Source: CALXXL01 sp964512385 (GTDB taxonomy: Bacteria > Verrucomicrobiota > Lentisphaeria > Victivallales > Victivallaceae). From it: a stretch of DNA of 12,151 nucleotides. Location: assembly GCA_964512385.1 (NCBI GenBank), contig CAZEHZ010000066.1, positions 1 to 12,151 on the forward strand, read 5' to 3'. Shown one piece after another: positions 1 through 8,396 of the stretch (its first letter is position 1; each line of letters starts with the position of its first letter). Made by a program: the position numbers and the translations under genes. The notes under the pieces are model-generated. The model worked only from the letters and a program-made list of their open reading frames with translations, was not told the DNA's origin and ran no database searches.

Positions 1-176
1 AGCCGGGCGGCAATATCAATCGCCTGAGCCATCCCGCCGCGCTCCAGCTGACGATTTAAATCCGCCAGCATAATCGGCCCCATTATAGAGATGAATATTA
101 GAAAAATAATCGATAATACCACCCCGGAATAAAAACTTAATTTAAAAGCCATCGGCTGGTCAGAGAGCGGTTTCAT
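1..176 (-). CDS. N-terminus of a membrane signalling protein (partial, runs off left edge)
   Basis: The reverse complement from position 176 reads ATG and stays open for 58 codons to the window edge. The translation begins MKPLSDQPMAFKLSFYSG and continues into one strongly hydrophobic stretch of about 20 residues (roughly residues 17-38, containing VVLSIIFLIFISIMG). A polar segment with LNRQLERGG follows. A short cytoplasmic head ending in FKLSFY, then one membrane helix, then an extracytoplasmic start is the usual layout of bacterial sensor histidine kinases and of membrane PP2C/SpoIIE-type phosphatases. Neither catalytic domain lies in the window, so the type cannot be decided. Its start codon overlaps the stop of the upstream solute-binding gene (ATGA, 173-176). 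The two are therefore likely translated together, and a binding-protein/sensor pair is a reasonable inference. Confidence 0.75.
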   Translation of the reverse strand, partial: MKPLSDQPMAFKLSFYSGVVLSIIFLIFISIMGPIMLADLNRQLERGGMAQAIDIAAR

Positions 177-1219
177 TTGTTATCCGGCTCCTGAATTTGC
201 AGTTTTTCGCTCATGGGGCTAAACTTATTGTAATTAAACTCTGTGTTTTTAAATTCCGGGTTCTGTTTTAACATTTCCGCCGCCGTTTGATAATCGCCGG
301 CATTCAGTAGCCCGGTTTTAAAATGTATGGCGTTCGGAAACACCAGTTTTTCCACCTCATCCAGCATCCAGCGTTGATGAGCCGGGCGATACGGAATTTT
401 ACTTTCCAGACAATAACGCTTTATCACTTTTAACGTCTCTTCCTTATTTTCAACGGCCAGCCGCCAGCCTTCAATGGTTGCGGCAAGCAAATTGCGGCAC
501 AATTCGGGATTATCCTGATAAAATTTTCCGGTGGTATACAGCCCGTCCTCCGGGATATCCAGCCCGATATCATGCAGATAAAACACCCGGAGTTCATCCT
601 GATTTATTCCGGCGCACAGGATTTGGAAATATTCGTTAAAAATCATGCCGTTTATCGCATCCACCCCGCCATATAAAAACAAGTCCACATTACGCAACAC
701 ATCAAGCCGTTTATAATCCGTAACCTTGCCATGCGCCAGCATTCCCAGCACCGGAGTCGACAGCCCCTCCGACAGCCAGATGCCTATCCGCCGGTTCGAT
801 AAATCACTTAAGGTTCTGATATTCACCGGAGTCGCCGGGTTGTCGGTATCCGGCAGGGAACGCCGACTGATTATCACCAGCCCCGAATGTTCAAAAACCT
901 GCCCCACATTAACCACATCGGCACCACGAGCCGCACTCATCATTTCCACCAACAGCCAACCCACGGTAACATCGGCACGATTTTCGGATAGATAATCGTT
1001 TACATTTTCCTCGGCCGAAACATGGTGTATTTCCACCTCTATCCCGGCTTTTTTATACAATCCATGCTCCAGCGCCATGTAATACCCGGCAAACTGCGCC
1101 TGCGGACTCCACGACATCAATAAGCGGCATCGATTATTAGCCGCTTCCGCCGTTGCTTCGCCACCAAACGCCAAGCCGCAACTAAGCCAAATTACTATAC
1201 AGAAAATATAATTACGCAT
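173..1219 (-). CDS. Periplasmic NMT1/THI5-type solute-binding protein
   Basis: A 348-residue protein with an N-terminal signal peptide: MRN, then a hydrophobic core IFCIVIWLSCGLAFG, with plausible cleavage near AEA at residue 26. The mature start has the family hallmark WSPQAQFAGYYMALEHGLY followed by AGIEVEI (residues 37-64). Later come DGLYTTGKFY and NPEL, typical of ABC-transporter binding proteins of the NMT1/THI5 superfamily, which bind pyrimidines, thiamine precursors, sulfonates and similar small molecules. The ligand cannot be told here. No permease or ATPase gene is visible. The next gene encodes a membrane signalling protein instead, which suggests a sensing role. Start choice: the ATG at 1219 lies one base after the TAA of the repeat-protein gene and gives a normal signal peptide. 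An in-frame ATG at 1243 has a better ribosome site (GGCGGAG) but adds eight residues (MEYWLWCN) in front of it and overlaps the upstream gene by 23 nt. Confidence 0.88.
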   Translation of the reverse strand: MRNYIFCIVIWLSCGLAFGGEATAEAANNRCRLLMSWSPQAQFAGYYMALEHGLYKKAGIEVEIHHVSAEENVNDYLSENRADVTVGWLLVEMMSAARGADVVNVGQVFEHSGLVIISRRSLPDTDNPATPVNIRTLSDLSNRRIGIWLSEGLSTPVLGMLAHGKVTDYKRLDVLRNVDLFLYGGVDAINGMIFNEYFQILCAGINQDELRVFYLHDIGLDIPEDGLYTTGKFYQDNPELCRNLLAATIEGWRLAVENKEETLKVIKRYCLESKIPYRPAHQRWMLDEVEKLVFPNAIHFKTGLLNAGDYQTAAEMLKQNPEFKNTEFNYNKFSPMSEKLQIQEPDNK

Positions 1220-1220
1220 A

Positions 1221-4200
1221 TTACACCAAAGCCAGTACTCCATAACGCTCCGCCGTTAAACCGTCCGCCGCCGAATCCAGTAAGGCCGACGTAGCCAGCC
1301 GTGAATCCGTCAAATCCATCTGCAATGTATTATCCGTTAAGGCTAAATCCAAACTGAAATCTGTCCCGGTAAACCCGCCATCTCCCAAGGCCCCGGTAAA
1401 CACCAGCTCATTTTCATACATAATTTCATACTTAATCCCGTCCAACGCCGCCAGTCCGCCATTTTCCGCCAGCATTAAATCCCGTTTGGCCGTCTCTAAA
1501 GTATCGGCCATTAAGCTGATGGTAATAGTAAGATTACTGCTCCAGTTGCCAACATTATTAGCCAGAGTAAACGCCGCATATTCGCCTTTTACCGCCCCGG
1601 CATTAAAGTTAAAATTCAATTTATCCAATTCGGAAGCATCATAATCACGGGCAAAAACCACATCACTGTTCCCGGTAATTTCCAGCGAATCAAAATCCCG
1701 CACTCTTGCCTCCAGTACTCCGGCAAAACCGGAAAAAGCCAATTTACGTTCGCCGGTTACGGCCGCATTTCTGCCGTTGCCGGACAAAACGCCTTTAAAA
1801 TCCAATTTATTCGCATAAAAATCGCCGCTGAAACTGATTACACTGCCGCCCTCCACCTTAGTGTAACTGTTGCCGCCGCCGTAAATGTTTCCGATACTGA
1901 CCACGGCCTTGGTTTTGCCGGTTAAATCCACCGAGATCGCCGTGCCGCCGTTCACCACACTGCCACTGCGGATATCCGCCGTTCCGGTTCCGTTGCCGCC
2001 GCCGTAAATAGTGCCGATATTAACACCGCCCAGCACCGAGATTGCCGTGCCGCCATTCACAATACTGGCGGCTCCGGCATTATACCCCCCCCCGTAAACG
2101 TTGATTACGGAAGATTCATTCAAGACAATCTTAGTGCCGCCGTTTACGATACTCACGGCGCCCTGCGCCACTCCAGCCGCACTGTTGCCGTTAGCCGCCG
2201 CATAGCCGCCGCCATATAACTCATGCGTTAATTTGCTGTTTTCGCAATTTATCAACGTGCCGTTTTCCACCGTGGTCGTTACCGTGGCCGCCGCCGACAG
2301 GTTAATTGCCCACGCCATGCTGCCGCCAAAAATATAATTTGTCGCCGTAACGCCAAGCAACTCCACCTTGGTACCGTTACCGATTACTCCGGCGCAGCTG
2401 TAAGACGCACTTAAGCGACTGCCACCGTAAATTTGCGCAGTTGCGTTGCCGCCGTTCAGCACCACGCTGGTACTGCCGGCCACATTGTTTACCGGATAAA
2501 CCGGATTGACCGACACCGAACCGCCGTAGACGTACCCGCCCACCGTGCAGTTTGTCAAAACTATTGCGACCGATGTCTTATCATTAACCATCTCCGCCGC
2601 CCCGACGCCATACACTGCTCCGGTTACGGTACTGGAACTCAAACTGATTGAGATGTTGCCCTTAATTTGCTGTTCTTTACCGATGCCGCCGCCGAAAATT
2701 ACATTAAATTCGCTGTTCTCCGCCTTTAATGCAATGTCTTTATATATATTTATGCCGCCTTTGGCGTTTGAGTTTCCGCCATACAAAGCGTTAATTTTGC
2801 AGTCGGTAAAACTTAAATCCACACCGCCCAGCATACTGCCGCTGCCATCACTGACCGCTCCGGCTCCGGCCACGGTCTGCAGTGTCAATCCCGTCAGCGA
2901 GTTAATTACCTCACTGCTGAAAACTGAACCGGAAAGCATACCGCCGCCCAAAAAGTTTTTTCCGGCAATTATCGCCACCTGCAAGTTACCGGTTTCATCA
3001 GAAATCCGAATCATACGGTCGGAATCGGCCAGTTGCGTCCATTCGCCGTGTTTTACCTCATAAACCGTATCGCCGAACGTTACTTTATAAACGTCGCTTT
3101 TATATTTACCAATGTCGCCGGACACCACCTGATACGAGGCGCTCACCGCATTAGAGTCCACTAAATAAGCCAAATTGGTTACATTTACCAACTCCGTACT
3201 GTCGGCCATAACACTGCCGGAAGGCGTTGTACCAAAGCACATAAACATATCTATCGTGCCGTTTGTCGCCTGAATATTTTCAATGCCCGACACATCCTGA
3301 TAAATATAAACCTTGTTTGCGCCACCTGCCAACTCCGCCGTGGCCGCCATTTTAGACTTGCTGTGCATTACCAGCCGATCGGAATAACCGCCGGTATTGT
3401 CAATGAAAATCGCATAACCTTTTTTGCCGTTCACGGTGGCATTCAGGATACCGTGAACCTCCAGATTTATATATCCGGCGTAAATGGCGTATGCGCCGGA
3501 GTCTACGGTAGTGGAGCCGGAACTGCTGTCGCCGCCTTTGGCCGTTACAATAATGCTGTTCACTTCACAAGCAGTAGTAGCACTGCCAAAAGTCCGCTCT
3601 TTACAATATATCCCGTAAGCATGCGCCATGGCCGGAGCTCCGGAACTTACCGAGGCGGTGGCGGTTACGGTTATGGTGCCGGTAAATTTACTGTTTAATA
3701 TGCCCTCGTAAGCAATTACGCCATAAGCGTCGGCGGTGATATCGGTACGGCCTTCAATTCCGGCGGCCGACACACTCATACTGAACCCGACATCCGAATT
3801 AAGGATTTTAGTTCCGGCCGAAATCCCCGCCGCAATAGCGCCGGAATAGGCCCAGCCTCCCGTACTGCCCGCCGTGGCCGACACCGAAAAACGCCCACTG
3901 CCGGAAAGCGTAACTGCACCCCCGGTATAAATTCCGTAAGCATCGGCAAAACTTTTACCGTATCCGTTATAAGTGGTAACGCCGCCGGTGGCCCGCGCGG
4001 TAAAAGTGCAGTTTAAATCACTACCAACAAAGTCTTTATGAGTATAAACCGCCGCCGCATAAGCGGTTGCGTCCGACGCATTGGTATAGCCGTCGGTTCC
4101 TTGAATATTACCGCCGCTGGCAATCGCCCGAATTTCACCGGCCTCCGCCGCCCCGTGCATTGTAATATTTCCATTATAACTGTACACGCCGAACGCCCGC

Positions 4201-5084
4201 CCCTGCGCATACATAATTCCTTCGGCACTGGAGATCCGGCCGCCGTTGCCGGTTACCAAAACTTTACCGCCAAAATCAGTAATTTCGACTCCGGTAGCGC
4301 CATAAACTCCATACGCCACCCCATTGGCGCCGCCGGTCAGTTTACCGGTTAAGGTGCCGCCGGTGGCGAGTACGGTTGCCGAACCGGTCAGTCCGGAAAT
4401 CACCGCTTTGGCCTCCGAATTTTTTGACCCGGCCGACACCGCACTGGCCGTGGAGTTACCGGCGGTGCCGCCGCTGGTACTCTTGGCCGTTACTGAAACA
4501 TTTCCCTGCCAGCCGGTAATATTTACGCCGCCGAGTCCATAAAAAGCATCTGCCGTGGCATCGCCCCAGACGCCGGCGCCTTGAGCATAAACGTCCACTT
4601 TTCCGGACAGAGTTTTATCCACGCTAATGACTCCGGTGGCGTAAATGCCGGTGGCATTGGCGTACCCGGTAGCCACAGTGGAAGCGGCTCCGGATAACGA
4701 CTTTACCGTAATTGTATTATTTGCCCCAACTCCATTATCAAATTTAATATTTTTCCCGGTTACGCCGCTGGCCGTGGTATATGAGGTGGAATTTTTAGCG
4801 ATTACCGATAATACGGCATTGCCGCCCATACTCACCACCCCGTCATAATAAGTGCTGGTGCCGGATATTTTGCAAAATGCCACGCCTAAATTGGCCGTTG
4901 CTAAATAAGTTTCAATTCGGCCGTCTAAAAACAACTGATAATTACCGTTAAACTGTAAATTGGCTGAATAGGCGGCACTGGGAGCCGCATCAGTTCCGAT
5001 TTGCAATGCTCCGGACTCAGTAATCTTTACATCTTCGGTTAAATTCGCCTGCTCGGTGGTAACGGTGGAAGAAATTATCAGCAT
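1221..5084 (-). CDS. Giant beta-strand-repeat surface/adhesin-like protein
   Basis: A 1287-residue protein rich in Gly, Ala, Ser, Thr and Val with alternating strand patterns, as in beta-helical passengers of adhesins. Two repeat families are visible. Residues about 120-600 hold roughly 45-55-residue units marked by A-[YF]-G-[IV]-Y (AYGVY, AFGVY, AYGIY, AYAIY) followed by V-S-V-T-A-type strands. Residues about 765-1070 hold units marked by [IV]-[YF]-GG-[GS], several followed by S-[IV]-V-NGGT. A less repetitive C-terminal part follows and ends in YGVLALV. There is no N-terminal signal peptide (it starts MLIISSTVTTEQANLTED) and no C-terminal outer-membrane barrel, so it is not a classical autotransporter. 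Export by type I secretion or another route is inference only. The start is supported by GAGG 8 nt upstream and by the strand-rich region beginning at once. It is the first gene of a coupled unit with the binding protein. Specific function is unknown. Confidence 0.8.
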   Translation of the reverse strand: MLIISSTVTTEQANLTEDVKITESGALQIGTDAAPSAAYSANLQFNGNYQLFLDGRIETYLATANLGVAFCKISGTSTYYDGVVSMGGNAVLSVIAKNSTSYTTASGVTGKNIKFDNGVGANNTITVKSLSGAASTVATGYANATGIYATGVISVDKTLSGKVDVYAQGAGVWGDATADAFYGLGGVNITGWQGNVSVTAKSTSGGTAGNSTASAVSAGSKNSEAKAVISGLTGSATVLATGGTLTGKLTGGANGVAYGVYGATGVEITDFGGKVLVTGNGGRISSAEGIMYAQGRAFGVYSYNGNITMHGAAEAGEIRAIASGGNIQGTDGYTNASDATAYAAAVYTHKDFVGSDLNCTFTARATGGVTTYNGYGKSFADAYGIYTGGAVTLSGSGRFSVSATAGSTGGWAYSGAIAAGISAGTKILNSDVGFSMSVSAAGIEGRTDITADAYGVIAYEGILNSKFTGTITVTATASVSSGAPAMAHAYGIYCKERTFGSATTACEVNSIIVTAKGGDSSSGSTTVDSGAYAIYAGYINLEVHGILNATVNGKKGYAIFIDNTGGYSDRLVMHSKSKMAATAELAGGANKVYIYQDVSGIENIQATNGTIDMFMCFGTTPSGSVMADSTELVNVTNLAYLVDSNAVSASYQVVSGDIGKYKSDVYKVTFGDTVYEVKHGEWTQLADSDRMIRISDETGNLQVAIIAGKNFLGGGMLSGSVFSSEVINSLTGLTLQTVAGAGAVSDGSGSMLGGVDLSFTDCKINALYGGNSNAKGGINIYKDIALKAENSEFNVIFGGGIGKEQQIKGNISISLSSSTVTGAVYGVGAAEMVNDKTSVAIVLTNCTVGGYVYGGSVSVNPVYPVNNVAGSTSVVLNGGNATAQIYGGSRLSASYSCAGVIGNGTKVELLGVTATNYIFGGSMAWAINLSAAATVTTTVENGTLINCENSKLTHELYGGGYAAANGNSAAGVAQGAVSIVNGGTKIVLNESSVINVYGGGYNAGAASIVNGGTAISVLGGVNIGTIYGGGNGTGTADIRSGSVVNGGTAISVDLTGKTKAVVSIGNIYGGGNSYTKVEGGSVISFSGDFYANKLDFKGVLSGNGRNAAVTGERKLAFSGFAGVLEARVRDFDSLEITGNSDVVFARDYDASELDKLNFNFNAGAVKGEYAAFTLANNVGNWSSNLTITISLMADTLETAKRDLMLAENGGLAALDGIKYEIMYENELVFTGALGDGGFTGTDFSLDLALTDNTLQMDLTDSRLATSALLDSAADGLTAERYGVLALV
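1860..2225 (-). repeat. Tandem YGGG / VNGGT units inside the repeat protein
   Basis: Four successive YGGG motifs (coded near 2210, 2095, 2003 and 1880) lie about 90-125 nt apart. Three intervening segments carry the near-identical peptide S-[IV]-VNGGT (coded near 2145, 2050 and 1945), and the DNA of these segments is also clearly similar. This is the most regular part of the second repeat family and probably arose by recent internal duplication. Confidence 0.7.
2085..2093 (-). repeat. G9 homopolymer tract within the repeat-protein gene
   Basis: Nine consecutive C on the plus strand, so nine G in the coding direction, encode Gly998-Gly1000 of the 1287-residue protein in a YGGGY motif. The other YGGG motifs use mixed glycine codons. 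Runs of this length are prone to slipped-strand mispairing. One base gained or lost would frameshift the last 22% of the protein. Confidence 0.9.
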
Positions 5085-5104
5085 AACAATACCTCGCTTA
5101 TTAA

Positions 5105-5110
5105 ATTATA
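5105..5110 (-). promoter_or_regulatory. Candidate -10 box for the repeat-protein operon
   Basis: A perfect TATAAT on the minus strand lies 20 nt before the ATG at 5084, with GAGG between them. No convincing -35 box is found 16-18 nt upstream. The call therefore rests on the -10 box and on a promoter being expected just after the terminator at 5205-5235. Confidence 0.35.
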
Positions 5111-5204
5111 TACTCTTACAATAATTAAGGTATCTTGTTTTTTGCTAATTTCAATCAAAAAACCTCACATAACCCCAAAAAAACTACACTATTTCTATTG
5201 TAAC

Positions 5205-5235
5205 GCAAAAAAACTCCGTTGTTTCCAACGGAGTT
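5205..5235 (-). terminator. Intrinsic terminator of the exported-protein gene
   Basis: A perfect 10-bp stem (plus-strand arms AACTCCGTTG at 5212-5221 and CAACGGAGTT at 5226-5235). Read on the minus strand it has a GAAA tetraloop and the stem runs straight into seven T. It lies 22 nt after the stop codon at 5258 and separates this gene from the repeat-protein operon. Confidence 0.9.
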
Positions 5236-5257
5236 CAGAAAATTTAAAACCGAATTA

Positions 5258-6277
5258 TCACATACCGGCGGCAACGTCTTTCGGTGCTGACGTGTACTGC
5301 AACCGAACATCACTAAACTCTATCGGTGCATCCATCGCATCTTCCGGATTCGCCGGCGAAACCGTTATTCCCACCTTAATGTAACAAGGTCTGCGACCCA
5401 TGATTTTAGGAATATTGAAGGACCAATTTACCCGATTACGCTGAAAGTCCGCCGTTACAAAATATTTTACCTGCTCGGCAATCAACTCTTTATCGGCATC
5501 ATAAAAATAGACCACAAATCCGCCGAGCTTCTTTTCCATAATCTGCGTAGCCACATCCAGTGTATTCGGCATACCGGCCATTTTCCGCACTTCCGCCTCG
5601 CTGGGGTTCATGCTGGAGAATAAACGCCCGGAGATTTCATACTGTTCCCCCAGACTCACCGGCAAAAATTCGTTATACATCAATTTTGCCCGGCTTTCCA
5701 CCGGAGCAATAATTTCCAGCGTATTCCGTTTTACCGGCACCTGTAAAAACTTTATTAAATCGTAGCTGTCCGCTACAGTGGCATTCTTAAAATATTCGTT
5801 TTCCTTAGCCGGGTCATTCTTATATTCCAGTTCACCTTTCGGAACTTTAATGCCTTTATAGGCCAAATAATCGCTCATACTGTTAATAAGTTCAGTATTT
5901 TCGCCATCCAAAACTTCATTTTCGGACATATTTAAATTTTGGCGATTATTTACCGCCGCATCAATTTTAGCCTCCAACTCCATCAGAATCACATTGGCGT
6001 CGGCATCGTTATAATACTTCTTCAACTCCTTGCGCAGTTCATTTTTAGCGGCTTCACGGTCATTAGTGTCTATCAAAGCCACGCCGTAAACGCGTTCTTT
6101 CATGGTAATTACCGCCGGAACGTAACCATCTTCCGCCTGCCATTTGTCCGACAATTCCGCCGTAAAGAAACCATCAATCGGCACATATCCGTTTACCGCC
6201 ACACCGGGTACGGCCTGAACACCGGCCGCCGCACAAACGCCCAGTGCCGCCGCCATCATCATTTTACTAAAATTCAT
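5258..6277 (-). CDS. Exported protein of unknown function with a jelly-roll-like C-terminal region
   Basis: A 339-residue protein with a clear Sec signal peptide: MNFSK, then an Ala-rich hydrophobic core, with likely cleavage after VQA at residue 22. Residues about 72-112 are charged and probably helical (many K, E, D and A). Residues about 184-328 have the strand order seen in carbohydrate-binding-type beta-sandwiches. They contain FLPVSLGEQYEISGRLF, then GGFVVYFYDADKELI, then WSFNIP, and finish with APIEFSDVRLQ. I recognise the style, not a named family. Binding to a polymer or surface is inference. The ribosome site AGGG lies 8 nt before the ATG. It is a single gene, closed by its own terminator. 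The 109-bp gap to the upstream activator gene shows no clear terminator, so some read-through is possible. Confidence 0.75.
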   Translation of the reverse strand: MNFSKMMMAAALGVCAAAGVQAVPGVAVNGYVPIDGFFTAELSDKWQAEDGYVPAVITMKERVYGVALIDTNDREAAKNELRKELKKYYNDADANVILMELEAKIDAAVNNRQNLNMSENEVLDGENTELINSMSDYLAYKGIKVPKGELEYKNDPAKENEYFKNATVADSYDLIKFLQVPVKRNTLEIIAPVESRAKLMYNEFLPVSLGEQYEISGRLFSSMNPSEAEVRKMAGMPNTLDVATQIMEKKLGGFVVYFYDADKELIAEQVKYFVTADFQRNRVNWSFNIPKIMGRRPCYIKVGITVSPANPEDAMDAPIEFSDVRLQYTSAPKDVAAGM

Positions 6278-6386
6278 ATTGCTGCCCTATTGTTAAAAAA
6301 TATACTACATTTACAATTCATCAAACATGATTACAAGATAAACTTGTTTTTAGGTTTTTTCAAGTCTAAATCGTTAAAAAAATGAA

Positions 6387-7922
6387 TTATCCCCGGAAAA
6401 TCTCCGTATTTATCCCTAATTGGTCAATTTTATAACGTAAAATTCGCGGTGTAGTTTTCAAAAACCTGGCCGTGGCAGCAATATTTGCCCGATGCAATTT
6501 AAGCCCTTCGGCAATTATCGTCCGCTCATACTGCGCCACTAAATTATCCAGTCCGGCCTCCAGATTCACCTTTCCGGCATGTGGTCCGCCCGGCAAATCC
6601 TGTAATGACGGCGGCAAATTATAAGTTCTGATCACGCCGTCATGAGTGGTAAGCACGGCACGCTCCAGCGTGTTTTCCAGCTCCCGCACATTACCGGGCC
6701 AATGATATGCCAGCATCATATTCAATGCCGACGCCGATATCCGTTTTACGCTCTTATTATGCTCCTGATTATACTTGCTTAAGAAAAACTCGGCCAACGG
6801 CGCAATGTCTGATTTGCGATCCGCTAAATCCGGCAGTTGAATCGGAAACACGTTCAAGCGGTAATACAAGTCTTCCCGGAACAGCGACTCCGCCATCAGT
6901 TTTTCCAAATTTCTGCTGGTGGCCGCCAACACCCGCACATCCACTTTATGCTCTTCATTGCTGCCCACCCGCTGATAGGTGCGCTCCTGTAAAAAACGCA
7001 ATAATTTAACCTGCATCGGCAAACCCAAGTCGCCGATTTCGTCTAAAAAGATAGTGCCGCCGTCCGCGGCCTCCACCCGGCCGATACGTTTGGTCATCGC
7101 CCCGGTAAACGCCCCTTTTTCATGCCCGAAAAGTTCACTCTCTATCAAATTTTCCGGCAATGCCGCACAGTTCACCACCACAAAAGGCCGGCTCCGGCGA
7201 CTGCTCCCGTATTGAATTGCCTTAGCCACCAGCTCTTTACCGGTGCCGGACGCCCCCCGAATCAACACCGTGGCATTACTGCCCGCCACTTGAGCAATCA
7301 TGGCATAAACCTCTTTCATGGCCTGACAGTTACCTACGATATTGCCCGGCCTTTGAATCTTTTCCAGCTCCTCCAGCAAACGACGATTTTCCCGCAGTAA
7401 CTTTTCCCGCTCGGCAAATTTAGCCCGGCAGCCGTCAATGGCATCGGCCAGAATATTGGTTACGGTCTCCAGCAGATTCAAATCCCGCTTCAGATTTGTT
7501 TCCGCAATTACTTTGCGGTCAATACTCATGGTGCCGACCACGGCATCTTTATGAATTACCGGCGCACACAAAAAGGCAATATCAGACTCGCCGCAACGTG
7601 TCTGCGTGCGGTTTAAAAAGTTCGGGTCCTTAGAAATGTCCGGGATAATCTGCGACACTCCGGTCTTAGCCACCATGCCGGTAATCCCCTCGCCCAGAAA
7701 ATAGTGCCCTCGTTCCCGCTCCTCGGCACTAAGGCCATGACTCGCCACAATCCGCAACTCATCGCCGTGCCGCAAAGTAACGGTACCGCGCAGCAGGCCC
7801 ATTTCACGGTACAAAATATCCAGTGCCTCCTGCAGAATCGCCACCACCTCCTGCTGATGAATAAGCACCTTGCTGATTTGGTTTAAAACCGTAAGTTCAA
7901 TCTGCGGAACTGAATTCGGCAT
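6387..7922 (-). CDS. NifA-type sigma-54-dependent transcriptional activator (GAF-AAA+-Fis HTH)
   Basis: A 511-residue bacterial enhancer-binding protein. An N-terminal GAF sensor domain (about 15-165, with FLGEGITGMVAKTG at 75-88) closely resembles that of NifA. A central AAA+ domain (about 193-422) has Walker A GASGTGKE (223-230), the sigma-54-contacting loop GAFTGA (270-275), Walker B FLDE (292-295), the YYRLNVF segment (353-359) and WPGNVRELEN (408-417). A Fis-type helix-turn-helix sits at about 465-504. It should hydrolyse ATP to remodel sigma-54 RNA polymerase at -24/-12 promoters. The linker at 420-465 has no cysteines, unlike the oxygen-sensitive NifA proteins of rhizobia. No nif genes are in the window, so the regulon is open and I give no symbol. 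It starts 7 nt after the HIT gene and is probably co-transcribed and weakly translated, with a poor ribosome site. Confidence 0.93.
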   Translation of the reverse strand: MPNSVPQIELTVLNQISKVLIHQQEVVAILQEALDILYREMGLLRGTVTLRHGDELRIVASHGLSAEERERGHYFLGEGITGMVAKTGVSQIIPDISKDPNFLNRTQTRCGESDIAFLCAPVIHKDAVVGTMSIDRKVIAETNLKRDLNLLETVTNILADAIDGCRAKFAEREKLLRENRRLLEELEKIQRPGNIVGNCQAMKEVYAMIAQVAGSNATVLIRGASGTGKELVAKAIQYGSSRRSRPFVVVNCAALPENLIESELFGHEKGAFTGAMTKRIGRVEAADGGTIFLDEIGDLGLPMQVKLLRFLQERTYQRVGSNEEHKVDVRVLAATSRNLEKLMAESLFREDLYYRLNVFPIQLPDLADRKSDIAPLAEFFLSKYNQEHNKSVKRISASALNMMLAYHWPGNVRELENTLERAVLTTHDGVIRTYNLPPSLQDLPGGPHAGKVNLEAGLDNLVAQYERTIIAEGLKLHRANIAATARFLKTTPRILRYKIDQLGINTEIFRG

Positions 7923-7929
7923 ATCCGGC

Positions 7930-8352
7930 TTAATCCAGTTTCAATTTATTGATTACTTCCGCCGCCAGCTCCGCTCGTTTTTCCGCCGACTCGTACTCCA
8001 GCTGCCGCCAGTTCCAGCGGAACCCGTCTTCCACGCCGCGCGGCACCACATGCAGATGCACGTGATTCACCACCTGCCCGGCCGCTGAACCATCGGCCAA
8101 ATGCAGATTAAAAGCGTCGTAGTCAAACGCCCGGCGCAAGGCAACCCCGATTCGACTGCCGACGTGGAACATTCGCCCGGCCACCATTTCCGGCACCGTT
8201 GCACAGCTTACGTGATGCTCTTTAGGGATTACCAGAGTATGCCCGAAGTTGATGGGACTGATATCTAAAAAAGCATACACCAAATCGTCTTCATAAATTT
8301 TTACGCTCGGTATTGCACCGGCAATTATCTTACAAAAAATACATTTTTCCAT
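7930..8352 (-). CDS. HIT-family (histidine triad) nucleotide hydrolase/transferase
   Basis: A 140-residue protein with the whole HIT fold. The start MEKCIFCKIIAGAIPSVKIYED has the Cys4-x2-Cys7 pair that binds zinc in many bacterial members. GHTLVIPKEHH is at 37-47, and the catalytic triad motif HVHLHVVPR is at 97-105, with His99 as the expected nucleophile. The family cleaves nucleoside phosphoramidates, dinucleoside polyphosphates or related adenylylated compounds. The real substrate cannot be read from sequence. The C-terminal tail has the W-x-W seen in several members. The ribosome site GGCGG precedes the ATG by 7 nt. It is the first gene of an operon with the sigma-54 activator and has a good promoter 45 nt upstream. 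Confidence 0.93.
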   Translation of the reverse strand: MEKCIFCKIIAGAIPSVKIYEDDLVYAFLDISPINFGHTLVIPKEHHVSCATVPEMVAGRMFHVGSRIGVALRRAFDYDAFNLHLADGSAAGQVVNHVHLHVVPRGVEDGFRWNWRQLEYESAEKRAELAAEVINKLKLD

Positions 8353-8396
8353 TTTTTTCCGCCTTCCGCATGATTAATACACAACATGTCATAAGA

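Noticed and set aside
2433..4848. Several plus-strand open frames opposite the repeat protein
   Set aside because: They mirror the biased repeat composition, lack ribosome sites and have no domain-like sequence.
6290..6386. Small inverted repeats (ACTTG/CAAGT and CAAG/CTTG) after the activator gene
   Set aside because: The stems are only 4-5 bp with AT-rich surroundings and no T run follows, so they are not called as a terminator.
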